Made by a program: the position numbers and the translations under genes. A stretch of 64,000 nucleotides of DNA from Acanthopleura granulata (taxonomy: Eukaryota > Mollusca > Polyplacophora > Chitonida > Chitonidae): the NCBI GenBank assembly GCA_016165875.1, contig JABBOT010000080.1:46892032-46956031 (forward strand), read 5' to 3'. Under the pieces are notes generated by a model, which ran no database searches, was not told where the DNA came from, and was given only the letters and a program-made list of their open reading frames with translations. Shown in pieces: positions 13,601 to 23,000 of the stretch (position 1 is its first letter; each line of letters opens with the position of its first letter).

Positions 13601-16600
13601 CAGCATGTGACTTAACTGGTACATTTCTCCTTCCAAAACTGTTTACAAGATTAAGGGAATTAATGTGGCAATAGTGACCAGTGCACGTACACGTATAATG
13701 TCTGATCATGAAATGAAGAATGTACCTGAAAACTGACCAACTTGATTATTACTAAAACTAGAGGCTACCAGAAACAACCCTCATTCACGCTAAACAAAAC
13801 TAAGACAAAATTAAAAGGTATTATTTTTCATGTGTGTGTTATCCCCTTGTGGATTTTTTTTAATGTTAACCTAATGCTGACCAGCCGATTAATAAAACAG
13901 ACTTTAATTTCTTTAAATCAATCCCTTCAAATATTTCCCCATTCAGCTAAGTGGATCTTATCAAGGATGAGTAATATTTCCCTTGTACACATTTTATAAC
14001 TAAGCCAGATACACATATTTCTGAATTTCTGCTCACAACAGTATCCTGGCTCTAACATTTACTTTTCTTATTTATTTCACTGGTGTTTTACATCATACTC
14101 AAGAATATTTCACTTTGTGACAGCATTATGATGCGAGGACACCGGGCAGAGTTCGGGAGAAATCCACAACCATCCACATTTTGCTGACGGACCTTCCCAC
14201 ATACGGCCGCAGAGGAGGCCAGCTTGAGCTGGACTTGAACTCATGGCAATCACACTGGAGGGAGACACCTGGGTCATTTTGCCTCGCTGGCACGCTAATC
14301 CGGTCACCCACAAAGTCCCCTGGCTCTAATATGCTCTAACCACAACATGTCCGAAATGCTGTCAATGTGGTACTAAAACTTAATCATCCGCTCATTCATT
14401 CTCATTTCCATCGCACTGACTTATGTCAGTGACAAGGATACTTGAGATTTCTTTGGCCGTCTCAATAAACTGAGTATAATTTTTGTAGACATTCTTCTTG
14501 AGGGACTGGGCCGTGTCCTCAGCCAGGAGCTGCATCGTTTGCTTGGTCTCCAGGAGATCATCTTCACCGCCCTGGGACAGACCACTCACATCTGAAAAAC
14601 AGCACATGAAAAGCAGTCACTTCATCTGCAGACAGTGCCATTACAAATATCTGATTTATTTATCTGACTGGTGTTTTACGCCATACTCAAGAATATTTCA
14701 CTTGTACGACGGCAGCCAGCTGGTGGGAGAAATTCAATTACACGTAGGCTACCCATACACACACACATGTACACATATAATGATCCTATACAATATGAAG
14801 GTGTGTGTTCTGATTCAGTCATACATCCATGGCTTCGAAGGTTGGTAGAGAATACCTACCTCTTAACAACAACAACATCCACTCAGGTTTTCAGTCAAAC
14901 CATCAAAGTGTCTTTGCTGGAGTAAGGTCAAATAGCTAAAGAACTGATCCCTGAAAGCCTTTTCTTCTGTCATGACAAAACACCACTCCTTCAAGCTGAT
15001 GGAATCCTATGTTTTCAAAAAAGTCTTCAACAGGTGATTTGGAATTAATCCCTGATTCGACTTTGGAGTCGGAAGATTCATGTTATATGGGACTAGTACA
15101 CATACAGTTTTAACATCTGCTTTAGTGAAGAGAGAAACATTGTTTATAACAAATACTTGCTGCTGTGTCAGACAGGTACAATTTATTTATTTCATTGGTG
15201 TTTTATGTCTTCGTCAAGAATATTTCACATATACAACAACAGCCAGCATTATGGTAGGAGGAGACCGGGCTAAGCTCGTGGAAAATCCACGACTAGCCCC
15301 AGACTGCTATTTCACTTCTGGCTTGTCAAATCATAGATTCACAGAGGCATGCAATGCTACAGCTTACGTGCTTTCACAACAAGTCAGATAAGCCCTTTCT
15401 GAACGACGTTTGCAGTCTAAAACAGGTTTCAACTGTGGCTAATACCGCTCAGCTCAGTGGCACACACAACAGTCCTCGTAAATTCCACTTGGTAACAACA
15501 CGCCAGCCCTGAATCGGGAAACGGTCATCGTTGAAGTGGCGGCCATTTCTGCAGTAACCACAGTTATGGATGTTCAAGAGTCTTATTCTTGTGACTGCAC
15601 ATGAGCACTAAACCCAAAAAGAAGCACATCATGGCCAGATGATTGCAAAATAGTTTGCCCTTTCAAGAATTTGAGGTAGGCTAGTCATTACGTGGGGTAT
15701 TGAGCGTGTGGCCTAGATGAGAAGAAAGAGCCACAGTTGATGCCTATTTGGATTGCAAACAGCCTGCAGGAAAGACTTCTCAGACTTGGCGTGCAAGCTC
15801 CTAATCTCTAGCATTGTTTGCCGCTGTGGCTATGATACTACAAACCAGGAGTGAAATAGCCACCTGGGGCTACCAATGGCCATCTACACGCAAGACCGGA
15901 GAGGAAGCCTTAGTGAGTTGGGCTTAAATTCACAGCGATCTCATCGGTAAGTGACACCTGGGTCATTACACTGCACTAGCAGCTAACTCCCTCGGCCACA
16001 GAGGCACACTGGTACAAATCAATACAAGGGTTACAGTAAAGATGAGGTTGATGGGCATGTCGCTTTCCAAGTGGCATGTGACATCAGTCCACACTTGCTT
16101 CCCTGAATGAGTCTTGTTGAACACTGACTGAAGCATTGAGGATCCCCTTTTCAAATGTTGTCCATGTGACAAAACCATGTGGCATACACACATGCACACT
16201 GGATCCTTACTAAATTCATCTATCTTAATAACGTCTAAAAAACATGTTTTGACGCAACAAACCAAATGGTGTAGTGGTATAGACATATGTCTACAGATCC
16301 AACACTGATGTATGCGAGGAGTTCAAACCCAGCGACTGTCTCCAGAAACTTCAAGACAACACATACAGGAACTCTACATACACCTAGATGTGATCGGCGC
16401 GATAGACAACATCATGTACAGCTTCCCGTACAGAATAGAACATAACATTTGTGCAAATTTTTTTTTTTCGTACAATAAAAAATTCCATTTCTCAACAAAT
16501 GAAAACACAGCACAGGCACATGACCGTGGGAATATAAGGACATCATACAGAAGCGACAAGCCCATCAACCTGAACTTTACGAATCCCCAATACAAATACA

Positions 16601-16992
16601 ACGTCCTCCAAATAAAGACACCAATCATTAGTCCTAATGTATGTGCACATTCATGTCATTTACCAATCATGTTCCAGATAATTCTCCTCCGTTTAACGGA
16701 AGGAAGATAGCTGAAACAGTCAAGAATGCAGAACGAGAGAGAGAGCTAATCACCCGCTCAAAGGTAACGAAAACTAGTGTTTACATAATGTCATGACAGT
16801 TTCTATGCCAGAAGAGACGGTTGATACTTCTTTCCTTTCACGTGCTTTTTTGAAATTTAAAATTTCAAGCAGGCTTCTGTGTATATACACCAAAATAAAC
16901 ATACTCCAATTGTCGAGTTACCTACATGCATCGGCATTAAAGCCAGGTTTTGATAAATCTCTGGCAAGAACGTCCCTCCCCTTCATCGCCAT
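1649..16992 (-). CDS. EXOC8: Exocyst complex component 8 (Exo84), 5' twelve exons; 3' end outside the window
   Basis: Exo84 is a subunit of the eight-protein exocyst, which tethers secretory vesicles to the plasma membrane; its PH domain is known to bind Ral GTPases and lipid. Coding exons on the minus strand are 16992-16926, 14591-14442, 13638-13543, 9826-9726, 9492-9350, 9078-8925, 7062-6927, 6094-5948, 4708-4657, 4441-4297, 4031-3851 and 1779-1649. All eleven junctions are GT-AG and in phase, giving 501 codons of an expected ~700. Recognised blocks: NVYKNYTQFIETAKEIS (exon 2), EMYQLSHMLTDQKS (exon 3), PH domain at about residues 140-250 (exons 5-7, LAVVNVRD, ILMFP, WLDILEDTK), WLQELPEDLDMCIAQRDFEG (exon 8), SLRGGPRAARRAVLQLIRLG (exon 10), FEGATTLYI (exon 11), FSRQVFGGKS (exon 12). 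The start is the first of two in-frame ATGs (16992, 16986). Remaining exons must lie left of base 1. Human EXOC8 is, to my knowledge, a single-exon gene, so this is a strongly intron-split orthologue. Confidence 0.95.
2450..3870 (-). repeat. Tandem array spanning the EXOC8 exon 11 / intron 11 donor (45 and 47 bp units, about 30 copies)
   Basis: The unit is 47 bp, with a 45 bp variant that lacks two bases (CTTATACCT versus CATACCT on the plus strand). Read on the minus strand, each unit carries a copy of the last ~22 bases of EXOC8 exon 11 (AACACTACGG...ACTGAG), then a donor-like GTATAAGT, then ~23 bases of intron. The genuine exon end, with donor ACTCAG/GTATGAGT at 3851/3850, is the first and most exon-like unit. 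The array runs from there into intron 11. Spacing between successive donor motifs from 3848 to 2547 averages about 46.5 bp. Units mix variants (CGTAGTG, TGTACTG, TGTACCC), which suggests repeated unequal exchange. Confidence 0.92.
7180..7550. mobile_element. Dispersed MITE-like element, copy 1 (EXOC8 intron 6)
   Basis: This ~365 bp block matches 49223-49579 along its length; shared stretches include GGTTTCGAGTTG near the left end and TATCTGGCTTATTGT at the right end. The left terminal inverted repeat is eroded here (CATACAGCGG instead of AGCCAGATAGCGG), so this copy looks older. It holds no convincing coding sequence. See the copy at 49223 for the intact ends. Confidence 0.7.
10377..13437. 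repeat. 28-bp minisatellite, about 109 copies, in EXOC8 intron 3
   Basis: The unit is TATGGGCATGTCATGTTTGT plus ATCACCAT (28 bp). Variation is concentrated at ATCAYYRYTAT and GGGC/GCGC. Because 28 is not a multiple of three and the unit has no stop in any plus frame, all three plus frames stay open for about 1000 codons; these are artefacts. Higher-order structure is visible. A unit extended to GTTTGTTGTTTGT recurs near 10797, 11142 and 11402 (12 units + 8 bp, then 9 units + 8 bp). The distal half (about 11660-13010) is a separate subfamily with CACCGTTAT and TATGCGC variants. Near 12120-12240 units are broken by small indels. Confidence 0.97.
14056..14318 (-). mobile_element. tRNA-derived SINE (family A), full length, in EXOC8 intron 2
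   Basis: This is a complete copy, with its tRNA-like head at the right end and its TTATTTATTT tail at the left. It is flanked by a perfect 11-bp target duplication CCTGGCTCTAA (14045-14055 and 14319-14329). Family landmarks, on the plus strand: ACTGGTGTTTTACAT, CTCAAGAATATTTCACTT, CCGGGCAGAG, CCTTCCCACATACGGCC, and CTTGAACTCATGG near the B box. Resembles the metazoan MetaSINE type, inferred from architecture only. Confidence 0.88.
14652..14735 (-). mobile_element. SINE family A, tail fragment
   Basis: Only the 3' tail third is present: GATTTATTTATCTGACTGGT, TACGCCATACTCAAGAATAT and the CGGCAGCCAGC block. The similarity then stops at about 14735. No tRNA-like head is seen. It lies in EXOC8 intron 1, just upstream of exon 2. 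Confidence 0.75.
15182..16010 (-). mobile_element. SINE family A copy, interrupted by a MITE, in EXOC8 intron 1
   Basis: The tail half is 15182-15293 (ATTGGTGTTTTATG, CAAGAATATTTCACAT, GGAGACCGGGCTAAG). The head half is 15873-16010 (CCGGAGAGGAAGCC, AAATTCACAGCGATC, CTCGGCCACAGAGGCAC). The two halves join only if the 575-bp MITE between them is removed. A probable 7-bp target duplication GGTACAA flanks the composite (15175-15181 and 16011-16017). The SINE insertion therefore predates the MITE. Confidence 0.8.
15296..15870. mobile_element. MITE with long terminal inverted repeats and TA target duplication
   Basis: The left end reads GCCCCAGACTGCTATTTCAC and the right end, reverse-complemented, GCCCCAGGTGGCTATTTCAC. 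Similarity between the arms continues for roughly 80 bp (for example AATGCTACAG versus AATGCTAGAG). TA dinucleotides flank both ends (15294-15295 and 15871-15872), as in the Tc1/mariner group. There is no transposase; the 575 bp interior has no significant reading frame. It sits inside a SINE. Confidence 0.72.
16268..16340 (+). repeat. Possible tRNA-like SINE head
   Basis: The segment contains an A-box-like TGGTGTAGTGGTATAG and, about 45 bases later, a B-box-like GGAGTTCAAACCC. This spacing fits an RNA polymerase III internal promoter. I see no cloverleaf good enough for a functional tRNA and no recognisable SINE body downstream. It could be a tRNA pseudogene. Confidence 0.35.
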
Positions 16993-17271
16993 TTTTACAG
17001 ATCCCCTAGTTAAATTTCACCCGGGCTACAAAAAAAATCCAGTGATAAAATAATACTACATGTAGTTCGGAAAACATGTTGATGGCCAGTTGATATTTCA
17101 TATATAAGGTAATGTGTTAGACAATTTGTCTTGGATCTAAGGGAGGCTAACTTAAACGTTGAAACGTAAAATTCTGCATATGGAGTTTGCTAGCTCATAT
17201 AGGCCTATAAAAAGTTTATATCAAGGGGTCTATGATTTAATTCAATTACATCATAGAGAACCTTGCGAGGG

Positions 17272-17635
17272 TGACCGCCTAGGTAGAGCGTCCGCCTCGA
17301 GACCTGGAGATCCAGGCTCAAGCCTGGGTCGAGTCATACCAAAGACTTTAAAAATGGTGCTCGCTGCAGCCTCACTTGGCGCTCAGCAATGAGAGGTTAG
17401 AGTAAGGAAACAGGACTGGTCGGCCTGGTGTCAGTATAATGTGGCTGGGTGCGGTGTCATGCATGGTGTCTTCGGCATGATGTTCCAATGGCGGCAGCAC
17501 TTTGGCGGCATGAACTCGAACTGCCTCAAAAAGACACACTATACGTACACACAAGAAGGACTCCTTGTCGTCATATGACTGAAACACTGTTAAGTAGGAC
17601 GTTAAACCCCAAGCACTCACTCACTCACTCACTCA
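17272..17635 (+). mobile_element. tRNA-derived SINE (family B) with (ACTC)n tail
   Basis: This is a complete plus-strand copy with a perfect 9-bp target duplication TTGCGAGGG (17263-17271 and 17636-17644). The head is tRNA-like: an A-box region GGTAGAGCGTCCGCCTCGAG and a B-box-like GGCTCAAGCCTG. The body contains TAATGTGGCTGGGTGCGG, and the end reads GACGTTAAACCCC followed by ACTC repeats. It lies between EXOC8 and the SLC6 gene, upstream of the EXOC8 start. Confidence 0.85.
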
Positions 17636-17644
17636 TTGCGAGGG

Positions 17645-19413
17645 CAAGCGAAGTACAAACAGAAGCCAAGCAAATAAATAGACCTACGAGAGGAATACAA
17701 CATATAGTACAAATTATATGGTACCTTTGGACAAACATTCATTTTTCCAATACATAGATCTCGGAGACAAGGTCCGCTTTATTTCTTTCTTTATTTACTT
17801 ATTTATTTATTTATTTATTTTCCAAACGGAAGAAATGGAGTCTTAATAGACTGTGGATCTTAACAGAGCAAGCCGAAATGCGATAGAGCCACACCTTGCA
17901 AACAAGCAGATCAACTGGCTGTCTTATCAGAGTATACATTTGTGAAACCTCACACCAAAAAACAAGAATGAATAGCCTATTGTTACAGAATTGAGTAGCC
18001 TAACAAGTTCATCCACGACTAAATTTGTAACGTGTCTTTTGCTCTGATTTTGATCACAATGGAGCACAAATTGCCCGTCCTATGCATATCTATAGTTATT
18101 GTTCTTAATTTGGCGGATTTTATTGACCTTTGAATATAGTTCTTTCGATTACTGATAATTGATCCGAACGCCCACCATGGTTGCCGATTTGTATACCTAT
18201 GTCTGTTTTGATGCATAGGTTAGATTTCTTTGAATATAATGCCACAATGCATTAATTGTCTAAAATGTCTCCCCGGCTGTCTGAAAGGTCAGTGATTCCC
18301 GGGCCCCGTTGACCCATGGCAAAACAGCCTGTTGCAAGGGATATAAGCGTATATAGTTCCGCTGGTTTAAACTAGCATCCAGTCATAAGGCCTATAGCCG
18401 ACAAGGTCAAGGGCGCATTTTTCTCGGTTTGCCAGAGCATATCTAGGTGGCCACTTGACCCTCACCTGTTTCACCCCAACCTCCCAAAAATATATGCTGT
18501 GCCACCGAAAGGGCAGTTTATCCAAACCTCCTGTATACACCTCACACATACCATGATTTTAGCCACCAAAAATCGCCTAAAACGACTGTTCGGTTATCTT
18601 AAAGGCCAAACTTCGGTCCGGGGCGTAGGCGGAGCTTTCTTGGACAATGGCTAGTACAGCATAAACCCCTCCGCTGATTGAGTATCCCAAAATAATAAAA
18701 CCTTCACCTGAAAAGGGTTTATGCAGTTTCTGCTTCCTGCCATAAATTTAGCATCAAAATACGCCAAATACACCTTCCCTCTTGGCTCTTGGGCCCATGC
18801 CTGTTTAGCTTACAGTAATTTTGCTGCTGCGAGATTAAAATTATGTATGCGTGACATGCGGATCAGTGGAGAGTTTATCCAACACTAGTTTAAAATTTCC
18901 TTTAAATATGTGTGTAGGCCGTCTACATGAAACGACGTTTTCTCGGGTCCTGGCCAGTGGAGTCCTACATAAGGTTTGATTAAAACAGTATGTGTTTATT
19001 GCCGTTTTCAGAAGCTTTGTCTTCATGCGATGTCATTTTTGTTGATGATGAAAACCGGTTGCCCAAGATGTCAACCAGAGGCAATTTTCTGAGCACTAGT
19101 GAATATAACCATCGTGGTGACAAACATTCAGATGGAGGATATTTGTAAACAATTCTTCTCCAAAGTCACGTGTTTGCCAACAAATTTCCTGAAACGTAAG
19201 ACTTCGTTTGCTTTAATTTTTGTAAACGACTCGCCACCGTTGTCCCAGGGATGTAGGTAAAAAAAAAGTATAGTGTACAGCGTGGGCTTGGCACAAGCAG
19301 CAATCCATTAGCTTAACGGTGGTCAGGCTCTTGAGGTGGATGCAAGATTTTGTAATCAATTCTTTCCCAGTGCGTGGTACGATACAAACCATTCTTCGTC
19401 ACAAACCAGTGGT
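17645..19413. other. Intergenic DNA with no recognised gene
   Basis: This spacer lies between the EXOC8 start and the SLC6 3' end. It holds a TTTATTTATTT-rich microsatellite around 17780-17820 and otherwise unremarkable AT-rich sequence. Open frames are at most about 65 codons with no family resemblance. The EXOC8 promoter should lie to the left, just above 16992, but I see no decisive core-promoter motif. Confidence 0.5.
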
Positions 19414-19755
19414 ATTAAGAGTAATTATACATTCTTTCACCACAAAAATTCTTTTTTTGTGATTCACATTGTTACGTACCGTCTATGAATATGACTTTCT
19501 TAAAAGCACTTTATTTGGTTCACATTTCTTTAATATTAATACGATCACAAAGGATACATGCTCTGTGTTATTATAACATTAAGAATACATTCTTTTACCA
19601 TAAAAATATTTTTTGAATGATTTACATTGTTACGTACCATCTAAGAAAATCACTTTCTTAAGGGCACTTTAATTTGTCTACATTTCTTTCAAATAAATAT
19701 TACAACGATCACAAACGATACTCGCTCTGTGTTGTTATAACATTAAGAATAATCT
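19414..19755. repeat. Two-copy tandem duplication (about 158 bp period) downstream of the SLC6 gene
   Basis: Two diverged copies share landmarks in order: ACATTCTTTYACCA, ATTGTTACGTACCRTCTA, TCACTTTCTTAA or close, and CTCTGTGTTRTTATAACATT. GTTACGTACC recurs at 19471 and 19629. The region lies 300-600 bp past the SLC6 stop and could belong to its 3' UTR. Confidence 0.65.
19510..19515 (-). terminator. Candidate polyadenylation signal for the SLC6 gene
   Basis: AATAAA on the minus strand, about 525 bases after the TGA at 20039-20041. It is the first canonical hexamer I noticed downstream. Assignment is tentative without transcript data. Confidence 0.35.
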
Positions 19756-20038
19756 TTGATATCATATAAAATCAATTTGTTATTTTCCTTACAAAAAGTT
19801 TGGTTTCAACCTATATAAGCTACCATTCCTTACCCGTTAAAAATATTCTTTGTAACTTGTAAATAAATGATGATTGGAACACATCTTCGAGCTCGGTTGA
19901 TACAACACGCGGACCTCAGACACGCTGATCGCACACTGTCACGATAATTTCTATATAAAAACTATGAGCTACAGACATATAAACATGACGTAAGTTATTA
20001 TTTGTTTGTTAGTGATTCATAATGCTGCTTGATGCCTC

Positions 20039-23000
20039 TCAGAATTTTTCAAAGCCTGGATTTTCTCTCTCATGCTCATTTATCTCGCTCATTGGCGTTC
20101 CATCCAAGTTCCCCGAACCGCACGCTGGACCCCACGTGACGTCTGGTCGGACAGCCTACAAGGCAAGAGAAAACGAAGAGAAACGAAAAATAATAGCTTT
20201 TCTATTCCACTGCACTTTCTAAAAGTTTTCAGGACACAGAATAACGAAGCTGTCCTTGTACACTTAAGTTAGATTTAACTTTTAGCTTGAACTTAAATTT
20301 GAATTCAACATTGTTGAAAGCTGTGAAAGTTAAAAAATTTAAAAAAAAATTAGCCAACTCACAATTTTGGCGCATTTAAATCTCGTGCAAATCTAATACA
20401 GCTTCGTGATTCTAGGGTCAGACTTTCTGAAACACTTAAATAATTCAATTACATGTATATATCACAGTCTTCCGGTATGTGTTTAGAGTGAAATCCTACG
20501 TGGAAAACAGCGATGGCCTGGTGAACCCAGAGCACTCACCTCACAAACGTTCCACCTGTTCCTGGCCAGAACGATGAGAGCCCAGATGGGCACAGGCAGC
20601 ATAACCAGAGCGGCTAGGATCCAGCCCAGCACCTGGGACAGCACCGAGAACGCTTCTCCACTGCCGTAAGTCGGCGGCGAGTACTTGATCACTGTGTATA
20701 GCAGGAGGAGCTGGAACACAGCAGAGGATATATTGGCAACAGCAACACTAGCAACTGGCAACACGAGGACAATTTATTGGTAACTACCGATACCACCAAC
20801 GGGCAACGTTGAAAGAGATACGCGTGTATAAACGTCAGCATAAATACCGTCACTAGCAACTGGCAACATCAAAAAATACACTGGTAATACCGAAACATGA
20901 AAAAATATGCAGGTAAATACCGACACTAGCAGCGGGCAATATGAAGAAATACACAGTCGAATGCCGAGACTATAACAACTGGCAACATGACAGATATTGA
21001 AGTGAATATCAACAAGAGCAACACTATCAACAGACATGTAGGTAAATTGTAAATTGTAAATTGTGATGTTAGGGATTTTTTTATAATATATAGTTTGGTC
21101 ATGCTTACAGCAATAAGAACTGGTGCTGCCAAAAACCAGCAGAACACCCAGTAAGGCCAGCAGTGAGGAGTGTAACCTATCATCAGCTTAATGTCCTCAA
21201 AGAACCTTGCCACCCCTGAAAAGAGAATTGGTAGAAAATGTAATTCAGAAGTGCTAAGTCATGTTGAGGAAGGCTCCCAACAGTATAACCCTTGCATTGT
21301 CCAATGATTGAAGCCACACAGAAGGAAATAGGACTTTCGACTCGGTGCTTCTTTATGTCACTTACCATTATCTTTTATACAGCATTTAAACTATGTGATA
21401 CAGGTCATCATGCAAAATACCTGTGATACAGAGCTTAACATCAATACCCCCCCCCTCCCTCAAAATCTGTCGTTCTTATTGCTTTGATCTAAAACGCTCA
21501 CGTATAAAGAAGTAAAATCGTTCCGATGGGCATGGTTCTGAATAGATCAAACAGGAAATTTCCACCTCTAGTTCTGTTCATTCATTCACCTGAATCTCTT
21601 GTAGGGAATCAGACTTACCGTAAACCCACATGACGGCTATAACCTCTGATGTGGAGACAAAAAGGAGTGCGAAGCTAGCCCCGTACGAGTCCATCAGTGT
21701 CACCACGTAATCGCCACCCTGTCGGCAGTCAGGTGTCAAACAGTCAGCAGTGCGAAGCTCGCCCCGTACGAGTCCATCAGTGTCACCACGTAATCGCCAC
21801 CCTGTCGGCAGTCAGGTGTCAAACAATCAGCAGACTAAGAGTAATGGTCATCGAGAGAGAAGGTAAGGAAATTCACGTCGAAATAAGTTTAGCAATATAA
21901 GGGCACTTAGTATGACAAGGCCTACATATCAGAGTCATTCATCTGGTATCCCAACTTTTCTTCTCCGTTAAACTTGATATGATCTTGTCCGGTAACAGCT
22001 GAATCCACTTTGACAACTGTGTGTGACAAAGGTACATTTTGAATGAACCAGACGACAGTGATATGTATGGCCATAACCAATCCACCCTTTATCTGGAAGA
22101 GCCCAACTTGTCTAGACTGTCACAGGTGCAACACGGATGAAATTCCATATTACAGGGGGCTTTTCTTTCCTCTGCCTTCTAGACTTAAGAAATAACAAGT
22201 GTGACAGAATACATGTTAAATAGTGTGTGTGATGCGCTGGAATCCATTTCAAAATGTATGATGGAATTCCTGTGTTTAAGTACCTTTGCTGGACTATATC
22301 GGCTACCGACAAAACCGGCATGACAGTCCCAGCCCACTTACATTGGTGACACAAGGAAGCGCCAGCAGGAAGCATCCTGCACCCACGCCGATACACAAAG
22401 CCCATTTGAACCGCCTTAGTTTGGGGAACTCGTCCTGCAGACACGTCAACACTGTTTCCAGCAGGCCAAACTGTCCATGAAAAGTAATCAGGCGTTACCA
22501 AATAGAAAACTTTTGCAGAACAATTACAGCTGGAATGAACAGGTGTGGTGTTTAAACATAGAAATCATGAAATATAAGAATATAAACAAGATTTGTTGTT
22601 GATAAGCTACACGCTTAATCAAATATTGTGGTTTTGAGCAATCCCTTTGGAAAAATCATGCATCATGTGGTCAAGTCAAAGAAGAGATAAGTTCAGAACT
22701 GGGAGAATCTACGGAGAAACACTTTAGCATTTGGCATTGTCTGTTCATGGAATAAATAATTTAGCCTTTTAACAGATATGGTCATTGCAGTATGTTTTAG
22801 ATATGGTCATTGTAGAATGTTTTGTACAGTTCCGTTAAGAAACTCTACATTACCTCACTGTCAAGTCCAAGAGTAAACAACATGAAGAAGAAGAGCAGTG
22901 ACCATAAATGTGGAATCGGAAGTCTAGAAAGGGCTTCTGGGTAGGCCACGAAAGCGAGCCCGTAACCTGGAAACACACAGTCGGCCGTCACAAACAAGTG

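Noticed and set aside
10383..13615. Three overlapping plus-strand open frames of 1007-1073 codons
   Set aside because: They are all translations of the 28-bp minisatellite in its three frames; the unit has no stop and 28 mod 3 = 1. The sequence lies in an EXOC8 intron on the opposite strand.
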